Assembly: GCF_042654985.1 (NCBI RefSeq)
Contig: NZ_JBHSMT010000005.1
Coordinates: 231,440-295,439 of the forward strand
DNA: 64,000 nucleotides
Direction of reading: 5' to 3'
Source: Paraherbaspirillum soli
GTDB lineage: Bacteria > Pseudomonadota > Gammaproteobacteria > Burkholderiales > Burkholderiaceae_D
Below the pieces are notes generated by a model. It was not told the origin of the DNA, searched no databases, and was given only the letters and a program-made list of their open reading frames with translations. The position numbers and the translations under genes were made by a program. Below are positions 19,279-28,565 of this stretch, one piece after another; position 1 is the first letter of the stretch, and every line of letters begins with the position of its first letter.

Positions 19279-20177
19279 CAATCGCCGCCTTCCTTGTTCT
19301 GTTTTTCTGCTGCTTCGATAGCGCTGATCCAACCGTGCCGCGCTCGTTGCGCATTGCCATAAATCGCCTCCAGCGCCGCACCGTCGCCAGCCGCCAGCAG
19401 GCCTCGCAGCCTGGTCAATTGCAGCAGATAGGCATCCAGCTCATGCAACAACGCATCCTGGTTCGCCAATGAAATATCGCGCCACATTTCCGGCGACGAT
19501 CCGGCAATCCGCGTGAAGTCGCGAAAGCCGCTGGCGGCGTACTGGAACAGCGATTCCGCATGCGGCTTGTTGGCGATCTCGTCCACTAGCGCATACGCCA
19601 GCACATGCGGCAAATGGCTGACCGCGGCAAAAATCGCATCGTGCTGCTGCGCCGACAGACGGTGGATGTGGGCGCCGCATTGCTGCCAGGCGGCGGCAAC
19701 CTTTGCCACGTCCTGCTCGGCATTTTCCGGCATTGGCGCGAGCACCACTTTCTTGCCCACATACAGATCGGCCAGTGCCGCATCGGGACCGTTCTGCTCG
19801 CGTCCGGCAATCGGATGGCCCGGCACGAATTGGGCGATCTTGTCGCCCAACTCCGCACGCGCGGCAAGCACCACGTCGGATTTTGTACTGCCGGCGTCGG
19901 TCACGATAGTTCCGGCTTGCAGATGAGGCTGGATGCTGGCCAGAATAGCGCCGGTCTGGGCCACCGGCGCAGCAATCAGGATCAAATCCGCACCGGCAAC
20001 GGCATCGGCCACCGAACTGGCGATGACATCGATAATCCCCAGCTCGCGCGCCCGTTGCAGCGTTGCGCTGTTACGGCCGGCACCAACGATCTGCTCGACC
20101 GCGCCGGCCTTTTTCAAGGCCAGCGCAAATGAGCCACCGATCAGACCAACACCAAAAATAGCGATTTTTTTTAACAC
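19278..20177 (-). CDS. tyrA: Prephenate dehydrogenase
   Basis: A 299-residue monofunctional TyrA of the NAD(P)-dependent type, making 4-hydroxyphenylpyruvate (or tyrosine from arogenate) for tyrosine synthesis. The dinucleotide fold is at the start (KIAIFGVGLIGGSFALALKK), with VTDAGSTKSDVV and FVPGHPIAGREQNGPDAA following. No chorismate mutase or ACT domain is attached. It lies between hisC and aroA in one operon. Confidence 0.94.
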   Translation of the reverse strand: MLKKIAIFGVGLIGGSFALALKKAGAVEQIVGAGRNSATLQRARELGIIDVIASSVADAVAGADLILIAAPVAQTGAILASIQPHLQAGTIVTDAGSTKSDVVLAARAELGDKIAQFVPGHPIAGREQNGPDAALADLYVGKKVVLAPMPENAEQDVAKVAAAWQQCGAHIHRLSAQQHDAIFAAVSHLPHVLAYALVDEIANKPHAESLFQYAASGFRDFTRIAGSSPEMWRDISLANQDALLHELDAYLLQLTRLRGLLAAGDGAALEAIYGNAQRARHGWISAIEAAEKQNKEGGD

Positions 20178-20215
20178 GAACGATGCTTTAGTAGGGTTAG
20201 TCGAGATCGCCTTGT

Positions 20216-21322
20216 TCAGGCCAATAATTTTTTCAGCGCTTCGATGAATGCCGCATTTTCATGCGGTAAACCGATCGTGATGCGCAACCACTGCGGCAGG
20301 CCGTAATTGGCGACCGGACGCACAATGATCCCCTGCTTCAGCAGCGCCAGATTGACGCGCGCACCGGCAGCCTCGTCGTCGCCGACCTTGACCAGCACAA
20401 AATTGCCGAACGACGGCACGTATTCCAAACCCAGCTCATCGAAGGTCTGGGTGAATTGACGATAGCCTTCGGCATTGATTTGCGCGCTGCGCTGCAGGAA
20501 TTCCTTGTCGTTCAATGCTGCAACGGCGGCGGCTTGCGCCAGCGAATTGACATTGAACGGCTGACGAATGCGATTGAGCAGATCGGTGACCGCCGGTTGC
20601 GCAATGCCGAAGCCGATACGCAGACCGGCCAAGCCGTAGGCTTTGGACATGGTGCGCGACACCAGCAAGTTAGGGTATTGGCGGACCCATGCAATCGCAT
20701 CGTATTGCAGTTCGGCCGGCAGATATTCGTTGTAGGCCTCATCCAGCACCACCACGACCTGCGGCGGCACGCGGCCGAGGAAGGCTTCGAGTTCGGCGGC
20801 CGGGATAAAAGTGCCGGTCGGATTGTTTGGATTGGCGATAAAAATCAAGCGCGTATCGTCGGTGATCGCCTGCGCCATCGCTTCCAGGTCATGCCCATAA
20901 TCCTTGGCCTTGACGACGATCGCGCGGGCGCCGATGGCTTGTGCCGCCAATGCATACACCAGGAACGAATATTGCGAATACATGACAGCTTGCCCCGGCT
21001 GCACGAAGGCATGCGCAGCCAGTTCGAGGATGTCGTTGCTGCCGTTGCCAAGCGTGATCCACTCTGCCGGCACGTCATATTTAGCGGTGATCGCAGCTTT
21101 CAAATCAAAGCCGTTGGCATCCGGGTAGCGGCCGATATCGGCGACAGCCTGCTGCATCGCCAGCCGCGCCGATTCCGGCATGCCGAGCGGGTTTTCGTTG
21201 GAAGCCAGCTTGATGATCTTGGCTTCGTCGAGACCGAACTCGCGAGCTACTTCGGCAATTGGTTTGCCGCCCTGGTAAGGGGCGATGGCACGTACATACT
21301 CTGGACCAAATTGAATCGACAT
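20216..21322 (-). CDS. hisC: Histidinol-phosphate aminotransferase
   Basis: A 368-residue class I/II PLP aminotransferase. The PLP lysine is in VSRTMSKAYGLAGLRIGFG; other motifs are LASNENPLGMPESA and NPNNPTGTFI. HisC converts imidazole-acetol phosphate to histidinol phosphate; the copy placed between pheA and tyrA in beta- and gamma-proteobacteria often also works on aromatic keto acids, which the context supports. The start is set at MSIQFGPEYVRAIAPYQGGK rather than six codons upstream. Confidence 0.92.
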   Translation of the reverse strand: MSIQFGPEYVRAIAPYQGGKPIAEVAREFGLDEAKIIKLASNENPLGMPESARLAMQQAVADIGRYPDANGFDLKAAITAKYDVPAEWITLGNGSNDILELAAHAFVQPGQAVMYSQYSFLVYALAAQAIGARAIVVKAKDYGHDLEAMAQAITDDTRLIFIANPNNPTGTFIPAAELEAFLGRVPPQVVVVLDEAYNEYLPAELQYDAIAWVRQYPNLLVSRTMSKAYGLAGLRIGFGIAQPAVTDLLNRIRQPFNVNSLAQAAAVAALNDKEFLQRSAQINAEGYRQFTQTFDELGLEYVPSFGNFVLVKVGDDEAAGARVNLALLKQGIIVRPVANYGLPQWLRITIGLPHENAAFIEALKKLLA

Positions 21323-21364
21323 CGTAGGCTTCCTAAACAAGATTTAAAAAATTGAACCTGAAAA

Positions 21365-22438
21365 TTAATGACTGAATGGGTACGACCCAAGCAACTTGAA
21401 AAACGCGGCACTCTGCTTTAATTCCGCCAGCGCCATGGCCACCTTCTCGTCCTGCGCATGGCCTTCGACATCGACGTAGAAATAATATTCCCATGAGCCC
21501 ATGCGCGCCGGGCGCGACTCGAAACGCGTCATCGACACGCCGTGCTTGGCGAGCGGCGCCAGCAGGTTGTATACCGCGCCCGCCTTGTTCGCCACCGACA
21601 GCACCAGCGAAGTCTGGTCCCTGCCGCTGGCAGCGGTTTGCAAACGACCGATCACGGCAAAACGAGTGCGATTGTGTGGGTCGTCCTGGATATGGGCGTT
21701 GACGATTTGCAGGTCGTATTTTTTTCCTGCGACTTCCCCGGCAATCGCCGCGACAGTCGCATCTTCGCTGGCCATCCGCGCCGCTTCCGCATTGGAAGCC
21801 ACCGCCTGCCGCTGGATATTCGGGTAATGCTGATTGAGCCAGGCGTTGCATTGCGCCAGCGCTTGCGAGTGCGCACAAATCCGGGTGACAGCCGTCATCG
21901 TGCCGTCTTTGCTCATCAGGCTGTGATGGATCGGGATCGCCACTTCGCCGCTGATGCTGAGCGTGGTTTGCAGCAGCAAATCGAGGGTGCGATTGATCAC
22001 GCCTTCGGATGAGTTCTCGACCGGCACCACGCCGAAATCGGCGGTGCCCGCCTCGGCCGCACGGAAGACTTCGTCAATCGATGCGCAAGCCAGGCTTTCC
22101 ACCGCGTGACCGAACTGTTGATACACGGCCTGCTCGCTGAAGGTGCCGGCGGGGCCGAGATAAGCCACCGTGACGCGTCTTTCCAGCGCACGGCAAGCCG
22201 ACATCACTTCACGGAAAATGGTCTGCACATCGCTGCCTTGCAGCGGGCCTGGATTGCGCTCGGCAACCTTGAGCAATACCTGCGCTTCACGCTCCGGTCT
22301 GAATACCGGGGCATCGGTCTCAGCCTTGACATGACCGACCTGCTGCGCGATTTGCGCACGGCGATTCAGCAATGCCAGAATTTCGGCGTCGATCGCGTCG
22401 ATCTGTTGACGCAAGGGCAGGAGTTTGTCTTCGCTCAT
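21365..22438 (-). CDS. pheA: Bifunctional chorismate mutase / prephenate dehydratase
   Basis: A 357-residue P-protein. Residues ~5-90 are an AroQ chorismate mutase (LLPLRQQIDAIDAEILALLN). The prephenate dehydratase domain follows, with YLGPAGTFSEQAVYQQFGHA and VVPVENSSEGVINRTLDLL. A C-terminal ACT domain holds the phenylalanine-sensing ESRPARMGSWEYYFYVDVEG. Together these carry chorismate to phenylpyruvate. It lies between serC and hisC. Confidence 0.95.
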   Translation of the reverse strand: MSEDKLLPLRQQIDAIDAEILALLNRRAQIAQQVGHVKAETDAPVFRPEREAQVLLKVAERNPGPLQGSDVQTIFREVMSACRALERRVTVAYLGPAGTFSEQAVYQQFGHAVESLACASIDEVFRAAEAGTADFGVVPVENSSEGVINRTLDLLLQTTLSISGEVAIPIHHSLMSKDGTMTAVTRICAHSQALAQCNAWLNQHYPNIQRQAVASNAEAARMASEDATVAAIAGEVAGKKYDLQIVNAHIQDDPHNRTRFAVIGRLQTAASGRDQTSLVLSVANKAGAVYNLLAPLAKHGVSMTRFESRPARMGSWEYYFYVDVEGHAQDEKVAMALAELKQSAAFFKLLGSYPFSH

Positions 22439-22522
22439 AATGATTTCTCTGTGGCTTTATTACCGGATCGTTTCACTTCATCTGGAGGCGCCACCTTCGA
22501 CCTGCTTTCCAGACATGCACTA

Positions 22523-23620
22523 CTAAGCGCTGTGCTCGAATTCTTTCAAATACGCCACCAGCGCCTGTACCCCTTCAATAGGCATCGCGTTATAAATCGA
22601 CGCCCGCATGCCGCCTACCGATTTATGCCCTTTCAATTGCAGCAGGCCACGCTCTTTGGCGCCGCTCAGGAAAGCCTCGTTGAGTGCTTCGTCGCTCAAG
22701 AAGAATGGCACGTTCATGCGCGAGCGGCAATCGCTGGCGATCTTGGTGCGGTAAAAATCGGTGGAATCCAGATAGTCGTACAGCAGCGCTGCTTTGGCGA
22801 TATTGCGCCGTTCCATCTCGGCCACGCCGCCTTGCCGCTTGAGCCATTGAAACACCAGCCCGGCGATATAGATCGCGTAGGTTGGCGGCGTGTTGTACAT
22901 CGAGTCGTTGTCGGCGACGATCTTCCAGTCGAATGCCGAAGGACAACCCGGCAGCGCATTGCCCAGCAGATCGTCGCGCACCATCACCAACGTCAATCCG
23001 GCCGGGCCGATGTTCTTTTGCGCACCGCCGTAGATCACGCCATATTTCGATACATCCACCACCCGCGACAGGATGTGTGACGACATGTCGGCAACCAGCG
23101 GCGCATTGTTGGTGTCTGCGGCAACGTCGGGCGTGAAGTGGTATTCGACGCCGTCAATCGTTTCGTTGGTGCAGATATGGACATAGGCGGGATCCGGCGA
23201 CAAGCGCCAGCTGTCGCGTGCGGGAATCCGCGCAAAATGGACTGCTTCGGACGAGGCGGCGACATTGACGTTGCAATAGCGTTTAGCTTCCTTGATCGAC
23301 TTGCTCGACCAGGAGCCGGTGTTAATGTAATCGGCGGTAGCCGGTTGACCTTTGCGGCCGGCCAGATTCATCGGAATAATCGCGTTCTCGGCAATCGCAC
23401 CGCCTTGCAGGAACAGCAGTTTGTAATTCGCCGGCACCGCCAACAGCTCACGAAAATCGCGCTGCGTGGCTTCCAGAATCGACATGAACTCTTTGCCGCG
23501 ATGGCTCATTTCCATCACCGACATGCCACTGCCGTGCCAGTCCAGCATTTCAGCGGCGGCTTGCTGCAACACTTCTTGAGGTAATACAGCGGGGCCAGCG
23601 GAAAAGTTATAGATAGGCAT
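22523..23620 (-). CDS. serC: Phosphoserine aminotransferase
   Basis: A 365-residue PLP enzyme of serine (and pyridoxine) synthesis, converting 3-phosphohydroxypyruvate to phosphoserine. It starts MPIYNFSAGPAVLPQEVLQQ and has the PLP lysine in YGGAQKNIGPAGLTLV. The length and the motif GMSVMEMSHRGKEF are typical. It is the first gene of the serC-pheA-hisC-tyrA-aroA run; the 84-base gap to pheA is compatible with one operon. Confidence 0.95.
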   Translation of the reverse strand: MPIYNFSAGPAVLPQEVLQQAAAEMLDWHGSGMSVMEMSHRGKEFMSILEATQRDFRELLAVPANYKLLFLQGGAIAENAIIPMNLAGRKGQPATADYINTGSWSSKSIKEAKRYCNVNVAASSEAVHFARIPARDSWRLSPDPAYVHICTNETIDGVEYHFTPDVAADTNNAPLVADMSSHILSRVVDVSKYGVIYGGAQKNIGPAGLTLVMVRDDLLGNALPGCPSAFDWKIVADNDSMYNTPPTYAIYIAGLVFQWLKRQGGVAEMERRNIAKAALLYDYLDSTDFYRTKIASDCRSRMNVPFFLSDEALNEAFLSGAKERGLLQLKGHKSVGGMRASIYNAMPIEGVQALVAYLKEFEHSA

Positions 23621-23686
23621 GATGATGTTGTCAGATAAGGATCAGAAATACCGGGGAACTACCGAACCGCAGATGGCGTTACTTCA

Positions 23687-23820
23687 GGGCAGCTCTAAAA
23701 ACCTACTGCAGGGTTTGGCAAACTCGCCAATCTCGGGGCTGTGATGCTCGCTGTACCTCCGTACAGCTGCGCTTCTCACCCCGACCTTGGGCCGCTCGCT
23801 ACGGTTTTTCAGAAGTGCCC
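23687..23820. repeat. MITE-like intergenic element with imperfect terminal inverted repeats
   Basis: About 134 bases between gyrA and serC. The left end GGGCAGCTCTAAAAACC and the reverse complement of the right end, GGGCACTTCTGAAAAACC, match except for a few bases. Inside is a perfect hairpin GCTGTAC-CTCC-GTACAGC (23750-23767). It does not look coding and is not repeated elsewhere in this window, so the repeat status is inferred from its structure. Confidence 0.5.
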
Positions 23821-23891
23821 ATCAATCCAGCTATTTAAGCACGATGGGCGGATCAGGCAGGATGTCGCCCGATCCGCACCAGTTTAAAACA

Positions 23892-26531
23892 TTACTCGGC
23901 AGCGTCAGCGGCGCCGCCTTCTTCGACATCGGCATCAACCGCTTCGACTTCCGCGTCGGACTCGACCACTCGCTGCAAACCGCTCAGCTTGGTGCCGTCT
24001 TCGACTGCAATCAGCGTCACGCCTTGCGTTGCGCGGCCCATTTCGCGGATCTCCGCGACACGGGTACGGATCAATACGCCGCCGGTGGTGATCAGGATGA
24101 TTTCATCGCTAGGCTCGACCAGTGTCGCGGCGACCACCTTGCCGTTACGCTCGCTGGTCTGGATCGCGATCATGCCCTTGGTGCCACGGCCGTGACGGGT
24201 GTATTCGGCGATCGGCGTGCGTTTGCCGTAACCGTTTTCGGTCGCGGTCAACACCGATTGCTGTTCGTTTTCGGCTACCAGCAACGCGATCACTTGCTGA
24301 CCTTCGTCCAGATTCATGCCGCGCACGCCGCGCGCGGTACGCCCCATCGGACGAACGTCGTTTTCGTCAAAGCGCACTGCCTTGCCGGCATCGGAGAACA
24401 GCATCACATCGTGCTGACCGTCGGTCAGTGCCGCGCCAATCAGGAAATCTCCTTCGTCCAGGTCGACCGCAATGATGCCGGCTTTGCGTGGATTGCTGAA
24501 ATCGGACAGTGGCGTCTTCTTGACGGTGCCCAGGCTGGTCGACATGAATACATAACGGTCTTCCGGGAACGCGCGGTTATCGCCGGACAACGGCAATACC
24601 ACAGTGATCTTTTCGCCGTCCTGCAACGGGAACATGTTGACGATCGGCTTGCCGCGCGAGTTGCGCGAGCCTTGCGGCACTTCCCAGATCTTGAGCCAGT
24701 AGAGGCGGCCGCGATTGCTGAAGCACAGGATGTAATCGTGGGTATTGCCGACGAACAGCTGGTCGATCCAGTCGTCGTCCTTGGTGGCCATCGCTTGCTT
24801 GCCGCGACCGCCGCGCTTTTGCGCGCGATACTCGGACACCGGCTGCGATTTCATGTAGCCGGTATGCGACAGGGTCACCACCATGTCTTGCGGGGTGATC
24901 AGATCTTCGGTGCCGAGATCGGTCGGATTCAATTCGATCTGCGAGCGACGCTCATCCTTGTTGCCGATGCCGTATTCGTTCTTGGCGGCGGTCATCTCGT
25001 CGGTGATGATGACGGTGACGCGCTCCGGCTTGGCCAGGATATCCAGCAAATCGGCGATCTGCGTCATCACGTCTTTGTACTCGTTGACGATCTTGTCCTG
25101 TTCCAGGCCGGTCAGGCGTTGCAAACGCATTTGCAGGATTTCCTGCGCCTGATCGTCCGACAGCTTGTACAAGCCATCGGTCTGGATACCGTAATGCTTC
25201 GGCAGATTTTCTGGACGGAAGGCTTCGATGCCGCCGGTGTTTTCGGCACCGGTACGGGCCAGCATTTCACGCACCATGGAAGAATCCCAGGCACGCGACA
25301 TCAACTCGGATTTCGCTACCGGCGGTGTCGGCGCCGCCTTGATCAGGGCGATGAAGTCATCGATGTTGGCCAGCGCCACGGCCAGGCCTTCCAACACGTG
25401 ACCGCGTTCGCGTGCCTTGCGCAATTCGAATACGGTACGGCGCGTAACGACTTCACGGCGGTGCGACAGGAAGCACTCCAGCATTTGCTTCAGGTTCAGC
25501 AGTTTCGGCTGGCCATCGACCAGCGCCACCATGTTCATGCCGAACGTGTCTTGCAGCTGAGTTTGCTTGTACAGATTATTCAGGACGACTTCGGCGACCT
25601 CGCCACGCTTCAGTTCGATCACCACGCGCATGCCGGATTTGTCGGACTCGTCGCGCAGATCGGAAATACCTTCCAGCTTCTTGTCGCGCACCAGCTCGGC
25701 GATACGCTCCAGCAGCGCCTTCTTGTTTACCTGGTATGGCAGTTCGTCGATGATGATCGCGGTGCGGCCTTCGCGGCCGAATTCCTCGAAGTGGGTCTTG
25801 GCCCGCATCACGACACGGCCGCGGCCGGTGCGATAACCGTCGCGCACGCCGGACACGCCGTAAATGATGCCGGCGGTCGGGAAATCCGGCGCCGGAATGA
25901 TTTCGATCAGCTCGTCGATCGTGCAATCGGCATTGCGCAATACGTGCAAGGCGCCGTCGATCACTTCAGTGAGATTGTGCGGCGGGATATTGGTCGCCAT
26001 ACCGACCGCGATGCCGGACGAACCGTTGATCAGCAGGTTCGGGATGCGCGTCGGCAGCACCGATGGCTCTTTTTCCTTGCCGTCGTAGTTAGGCACGAAA
26101 TCGACGGTTTCCTTGTCCAGGTCGGCCAGCAGTTCGCCGGCGATCTTGTCCAGGCGGCACTCGGTATAACGCATCGCCGCGGCGCCGTCGCCGTCGATCG
26201 AGCCGAAATTGCCCTGGCCGTCGACCAGCATGTAACGCAAGGAAAACGGTTGCGCCATCCGCACCAGCGTATCGTAGATCGACGCGTCGCCGTGCGGGTG
26301 GTACTTACCCATGGTCTCACCGACCACACGGGCGCATTTGACGAACGGGCGATTCCAGACATTGTTCATTTCATGCATCGCGAACAAGACCCGGCGATGC
26401 ACCGGCTTGAGGCCGTCGCGCACATCCGGCAATGCACGCCCAACGATTACGCTCATCGCGTAATCGAGGTAGCTTTTGCGCATTTCTTCTTCGAGGGAAA
26501 TCGGGATTGTTTCTTTAGCGAATTGATCCAT
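23892..26531 (-). CDS. gyrA: DNA gyrase subunit A
   Basis: An 879-residue type IIA topoisomerase subunit. The catalytic tyrosine is Tyr122 (AAAMRYTECRL). The quinolone-resistance region reads KYHPHGDASIYDTLVRMAQ, giving Ala83, Ser84 and Asp87 in E. coli numbering, which coincides exactly with the numbering here. The C-terminal beta-pinwheel contains the GyrA box motif QKRGGRGKQAM. The tail is short and acidic. The start MDQFAKETIPISLEEEMRKS is typical. Confidence 0.97.
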   Translation of the reverse strand: MDQFAKETIPISLEEEMRKSYLDYAMSVIVGRALPDVRDGLKPVHRRVLFAMHEMNNVWNRPFVKCARVVGETMGKYHPHGDASIYDTLVRMAQPFSLRYMLVDGQGNFGSIDGDGAAAMRYTECRLDKIAGELLADLDKETVDFVPNYDGKEKEPSVLPTRIPNLLINGSSGIAVGMATNIPPHNLTEVIDGALHVLRNADCTIDELIEIIPAPDFPTAGIIYGVSGVRDGYRTGRGRVVMRAKTHFEEFGREGRTAIIIDELPYQVNKKALLERIAELVRDKKLEGISDLRDESDKSGMRVVIELKRGEVAEVVLNNLYKQTQLQDTFGMNMVALVDGQPKLLNLKQMLECFLSHRREVVTRRTVFELRKARERGHVLEGLAVALANIDDFIALIKAAPTPPVAKSELMSRAWDSSMVREMLARTGAENTGGIEAFRPENLPKHYGIQTDGLYKLSDDQAQEILQMRLQRLTGLEQDKIVNEYKDVMTQIADLLDILAKPERVTVIITDEMTAAKNEYGIGNKDERRSQIELNPTDLGTEDLITPQDMVVTLSHTGYMKSQPVSEYRAQKRGGRGKQAMATKDDDWIDQLFVGNTHDYILCFSNRGRLYWLKIWEVPQGSRNSRGKPIVNMFPLQDGEKITVVLPLSGDNRAFPEDRYVFMSTSLGTVKKTPLSDFSNPRKAGIIAVDLDEGDFLIGAALTDGQHDVMLFSDAGKAVRFDENDVRPMGRTARGVRGMNLDEGQQVIALLVAENEQQSVLTATENGYGKRTPIAEYTRHGRGTKGMIAIQTSERNGKVVAATLVEPSDEIILITTGGVLIRTRVAEIREMGRATQGVTLIAVEDGTKLSGLQRVVESDAEVEAVDADVEEGGAADAAE

Positions 26532-26822
26532 TAGCGAGTCGGCGAGTCTTTACTTGGGTTGATCGATCACAGATAGGTAAAAAACCAGCACTTGAAACTG
26601 AATTACTGGTGCGAGACCAGGCACAGCACAGAATGACGGTAATAAGACTCGTGATTTTAGCATGCGAGGGACCTGCTCCCGGCTTTTCAGCCAAGGCGAA
26701 CGCCATGCGGTGCACCTCGGAAAATTTGCTGCCCATGGAAAATATGTTTAAATGCGGCCTCACTAGGCAATCAGGCGCCGTTCGTTCGGTCCGCCGCCCC
26801 CATTCAGGAAGAAAAACAATTT

Positions 26823-27521
26823 ATGCGTCATACCATTGTGCTGAGCCTGCTCTTAGGCTCGGCTCTCAGCTCTGCGGCAAACCTCGGCTTTACCCAAACT
26901 ACCGATATTCAAGCCAATCCGACATCCAGCGCTTATCTGCAAGACGGACGCGGCCCGATTGTTCGCAGCCAGGATGGCTTATGCTGGCGCACCGGCTATT
27001 GGGACTCGGATAGCGCCGTCACAGGTTGCGACGGCGAATTGATTCCACCAATCATGAAAGCCACGGCACCGGCGCTGGTAACCAATCCACTGGCCGCCAG
27101 CACGGAAGCGCCGCCGGCGCCTGTCGTTGCCCGCTGCGAAATGCCGATGACGCTGGCGAGCGACCAGATTTTCGGCTTCTCCAAGGCAACCGTGACCGAA
27201 GCCGCCAAGCGACGTATCGACCAGGAAGTCATTGCCAAACTTAAATCGCCGAGCTGCGGCAGCCTGGATTCCATTGTTGTGACCGGACATACCGATCGTA
27301 TTGGCTCGGAGAAATACAACCAAAAACTATCCGAGCAGCGCGCGGCTAATGTTGCCACTTACTTAAAGAGCAAAGGCATCAGCGCCAAAATGAAGATCGT
27401 CGGCGCCGGCAAATCACAATCCATTTCAAACTGCAGCGACAAATTAAGCCATCAACAGCTGATTAACTGTCTCAGCCCGGATCGCAGGGTACTGATCGAG
27501 GCGCAAAGCTCGTCAAAATAA
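26823..27521 (+). CDS. OmpA family outer membrane protein, first copy
   Basis: A 232-residue exported protein with a signal peptide ending near ALSSAANLGF. Residues ~25-75 hold the short motif SQDGLCWRTGYWDSD shared with the neighbouring OmpA. The C-terminal ~110 residues are an OmpA peptidoglycan-binding domain: SIVVTGHTDRIGSEKYNQKL, then RAANVATYLKSKGI and the arginine in SPDRRVLIEAQ. Compared with the next gene it has a longer linker, extra cysteines in the C-terminal domain and poorer codon bias, which suggests a diverged, less expressed paralogue. Confidence 0.88.
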   Translation: MRHTIVLSLLLGSALSSAANLGFTQTTDIQANPTSSAYLQDGRGPIVRSQDGLCWRTGYWDSDSAVTGCDGELIPPIMKATAPALVTNPLAASTEAPPAPVVARCEMPMTLASDQIFGFSKATVTEAAKRRIDQEVIAKLKSPSCGSLDSIVVTGHTDRIGSEKYNQKLSEQRAANVATYLKSKGISAKMKIVGAGKSQSISNCSDKLSHQQLINCLSPDRRVLIEAQSSSK

Positions 27522-27795
27522 AATAGATAATTTCCTTGTGGCGATATATGATGTTGCCCGAATGGATGTTTTCATAATGTTATGTTGTATGGAAACAACA
27601 AAGCAGACGAAACCTGTGCTGGATCATTTGGCATGCTTCGCTAGCAATAGAAGCCTGTGGCAGAATGGTGGCTAAGTTCATTGCATGCAGTCAATACCGC
27701 ATGTGACGGCCTGAACCACGTGATACTATCCAATTTTTGATGTCGTATATTAGTTGCGCAGTTAATCTGCGGATATCTCAACCGAGAGGAGAAAC

Positions 27796-28440
27796 ATGAA
27801 TAAATTAGCAAAACTCGTCTTCGCTGCGTCCGCAGTCGTCGCACTCTCTGCCTCTGCGCAGGAAATCACAGATATCCAAGCAAGCTCCCCAAACAGTGCT
27901 TATGTACAAGATGCACGTGGCACTATTGCACGTGATCCGTACGGCCTGTGCTGGCACACTGGCTACTGGACACCGGCTGATTCGGTTCCTGGCTGCGATG
28001 GCGAAATTGCCCAAGCTGCACCAGCTCCAGTTGCTCCAACACCTGCACCAGCTCCAGCAGTTGTACCACCAGCACCAACTTCGGAAAAAGTTACTTTTGC
28101 TGCTGATGCATTCTTTGACTTCGACAAAGCTGTCCTGAAGCCAGAAGGCAAAGCCAAGCTGGACGATCTGACATCGAAGCTGGGTGACATGAATCTGGAA
28201 GTTATCATCGCAGTTGGTCATACCGACTCCGTTGGTTCGGCTGCTTACAACCAAAAATTGTCGGTTCGTCGCGCTGAAGCTGTTAAAGCATACCTGGTTC
28301 ACAAGGGTGTCGAAGCTAACCGTGTTTACACCGAAGGTAAAGGCAAGTCGCAACCGGTCGCTGATAACAAGTCCGCTGCTGGCCGCGCTAAAAACCGTCG
28401 CGTTGAAATCGAAGTTGTTGGTACACGTACCTCCAAGTAA
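27796..28440 (+). CDS. ompA: OmpA family outer membrane protein, main copy
   Basis: A 214-residue protein with a clear signal peptide (MNKLAKLVFAASAVVALSAS, cut after AQE). The motif DPYGLCWHTGYW precedes a Pro/Ala-rich linker, then an OmpA C-terminal domain: FDFDKAVLKPEGKAKLDDL, VGHTDSVGSAAYNQKLSVRR and KNRRVEIEV. It anchors the outer membrane to peptidoglycan. A strong ribosome site (GAGAGGAGAA), regular codon choice and a strong terminator point to high expression. It lacks the 8-strand barrel of E. coli OmpA. Confidence 0.93.
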   Translation: MNKLAKLVFAASAVVALSASAQEITDIQASSPNSAYVQDARGTIARDPYGLCWHTGYWTPADSVPGCDGEIAQAAPAPVAPTPAPAPAVVPPAPTSEKVTFAADAFFDFDKAVLKPEGKAKLDDLTSKLGDMNLEVIIAVGHTDSVGSAAYNQKLSVRRAEAVKAYLVHKGVEANRVYTEGKGKSQPVADNKSAAGRAKNRRVEIEVVGTRTSK

Positions 28441-28458
28441 TCGATTCGAACTCGATCA

Positions 28459-28485
28459 AAACCCCGCCTCGGCGGGGTTTTTTTT
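28459..28485 (+). terminator. Rho-independent terminator after ompA
   Basis: The GC arms ACCCCGCC / GGCGGGGT with a short TC loop are followed by nine T residues, 18 bases after the ompA stop. Confidence 0.93.
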
Positions 28486-28565
28486 CGTCAATTGGATAGC
28501 AGCATTCCAACGTGTATTTGCGATTTGAAGCCGCAAAACCATACTTTCCAGCTATGATGCAGCCT

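Noticed and set aside
23787..26534. Open frame of 915 codons opposite gyrA
   Set aside because: It is the antisense of gyrA; its product has no family likeness and is rich in His, Arg and Gln, typical of reversed GC-rich genes.
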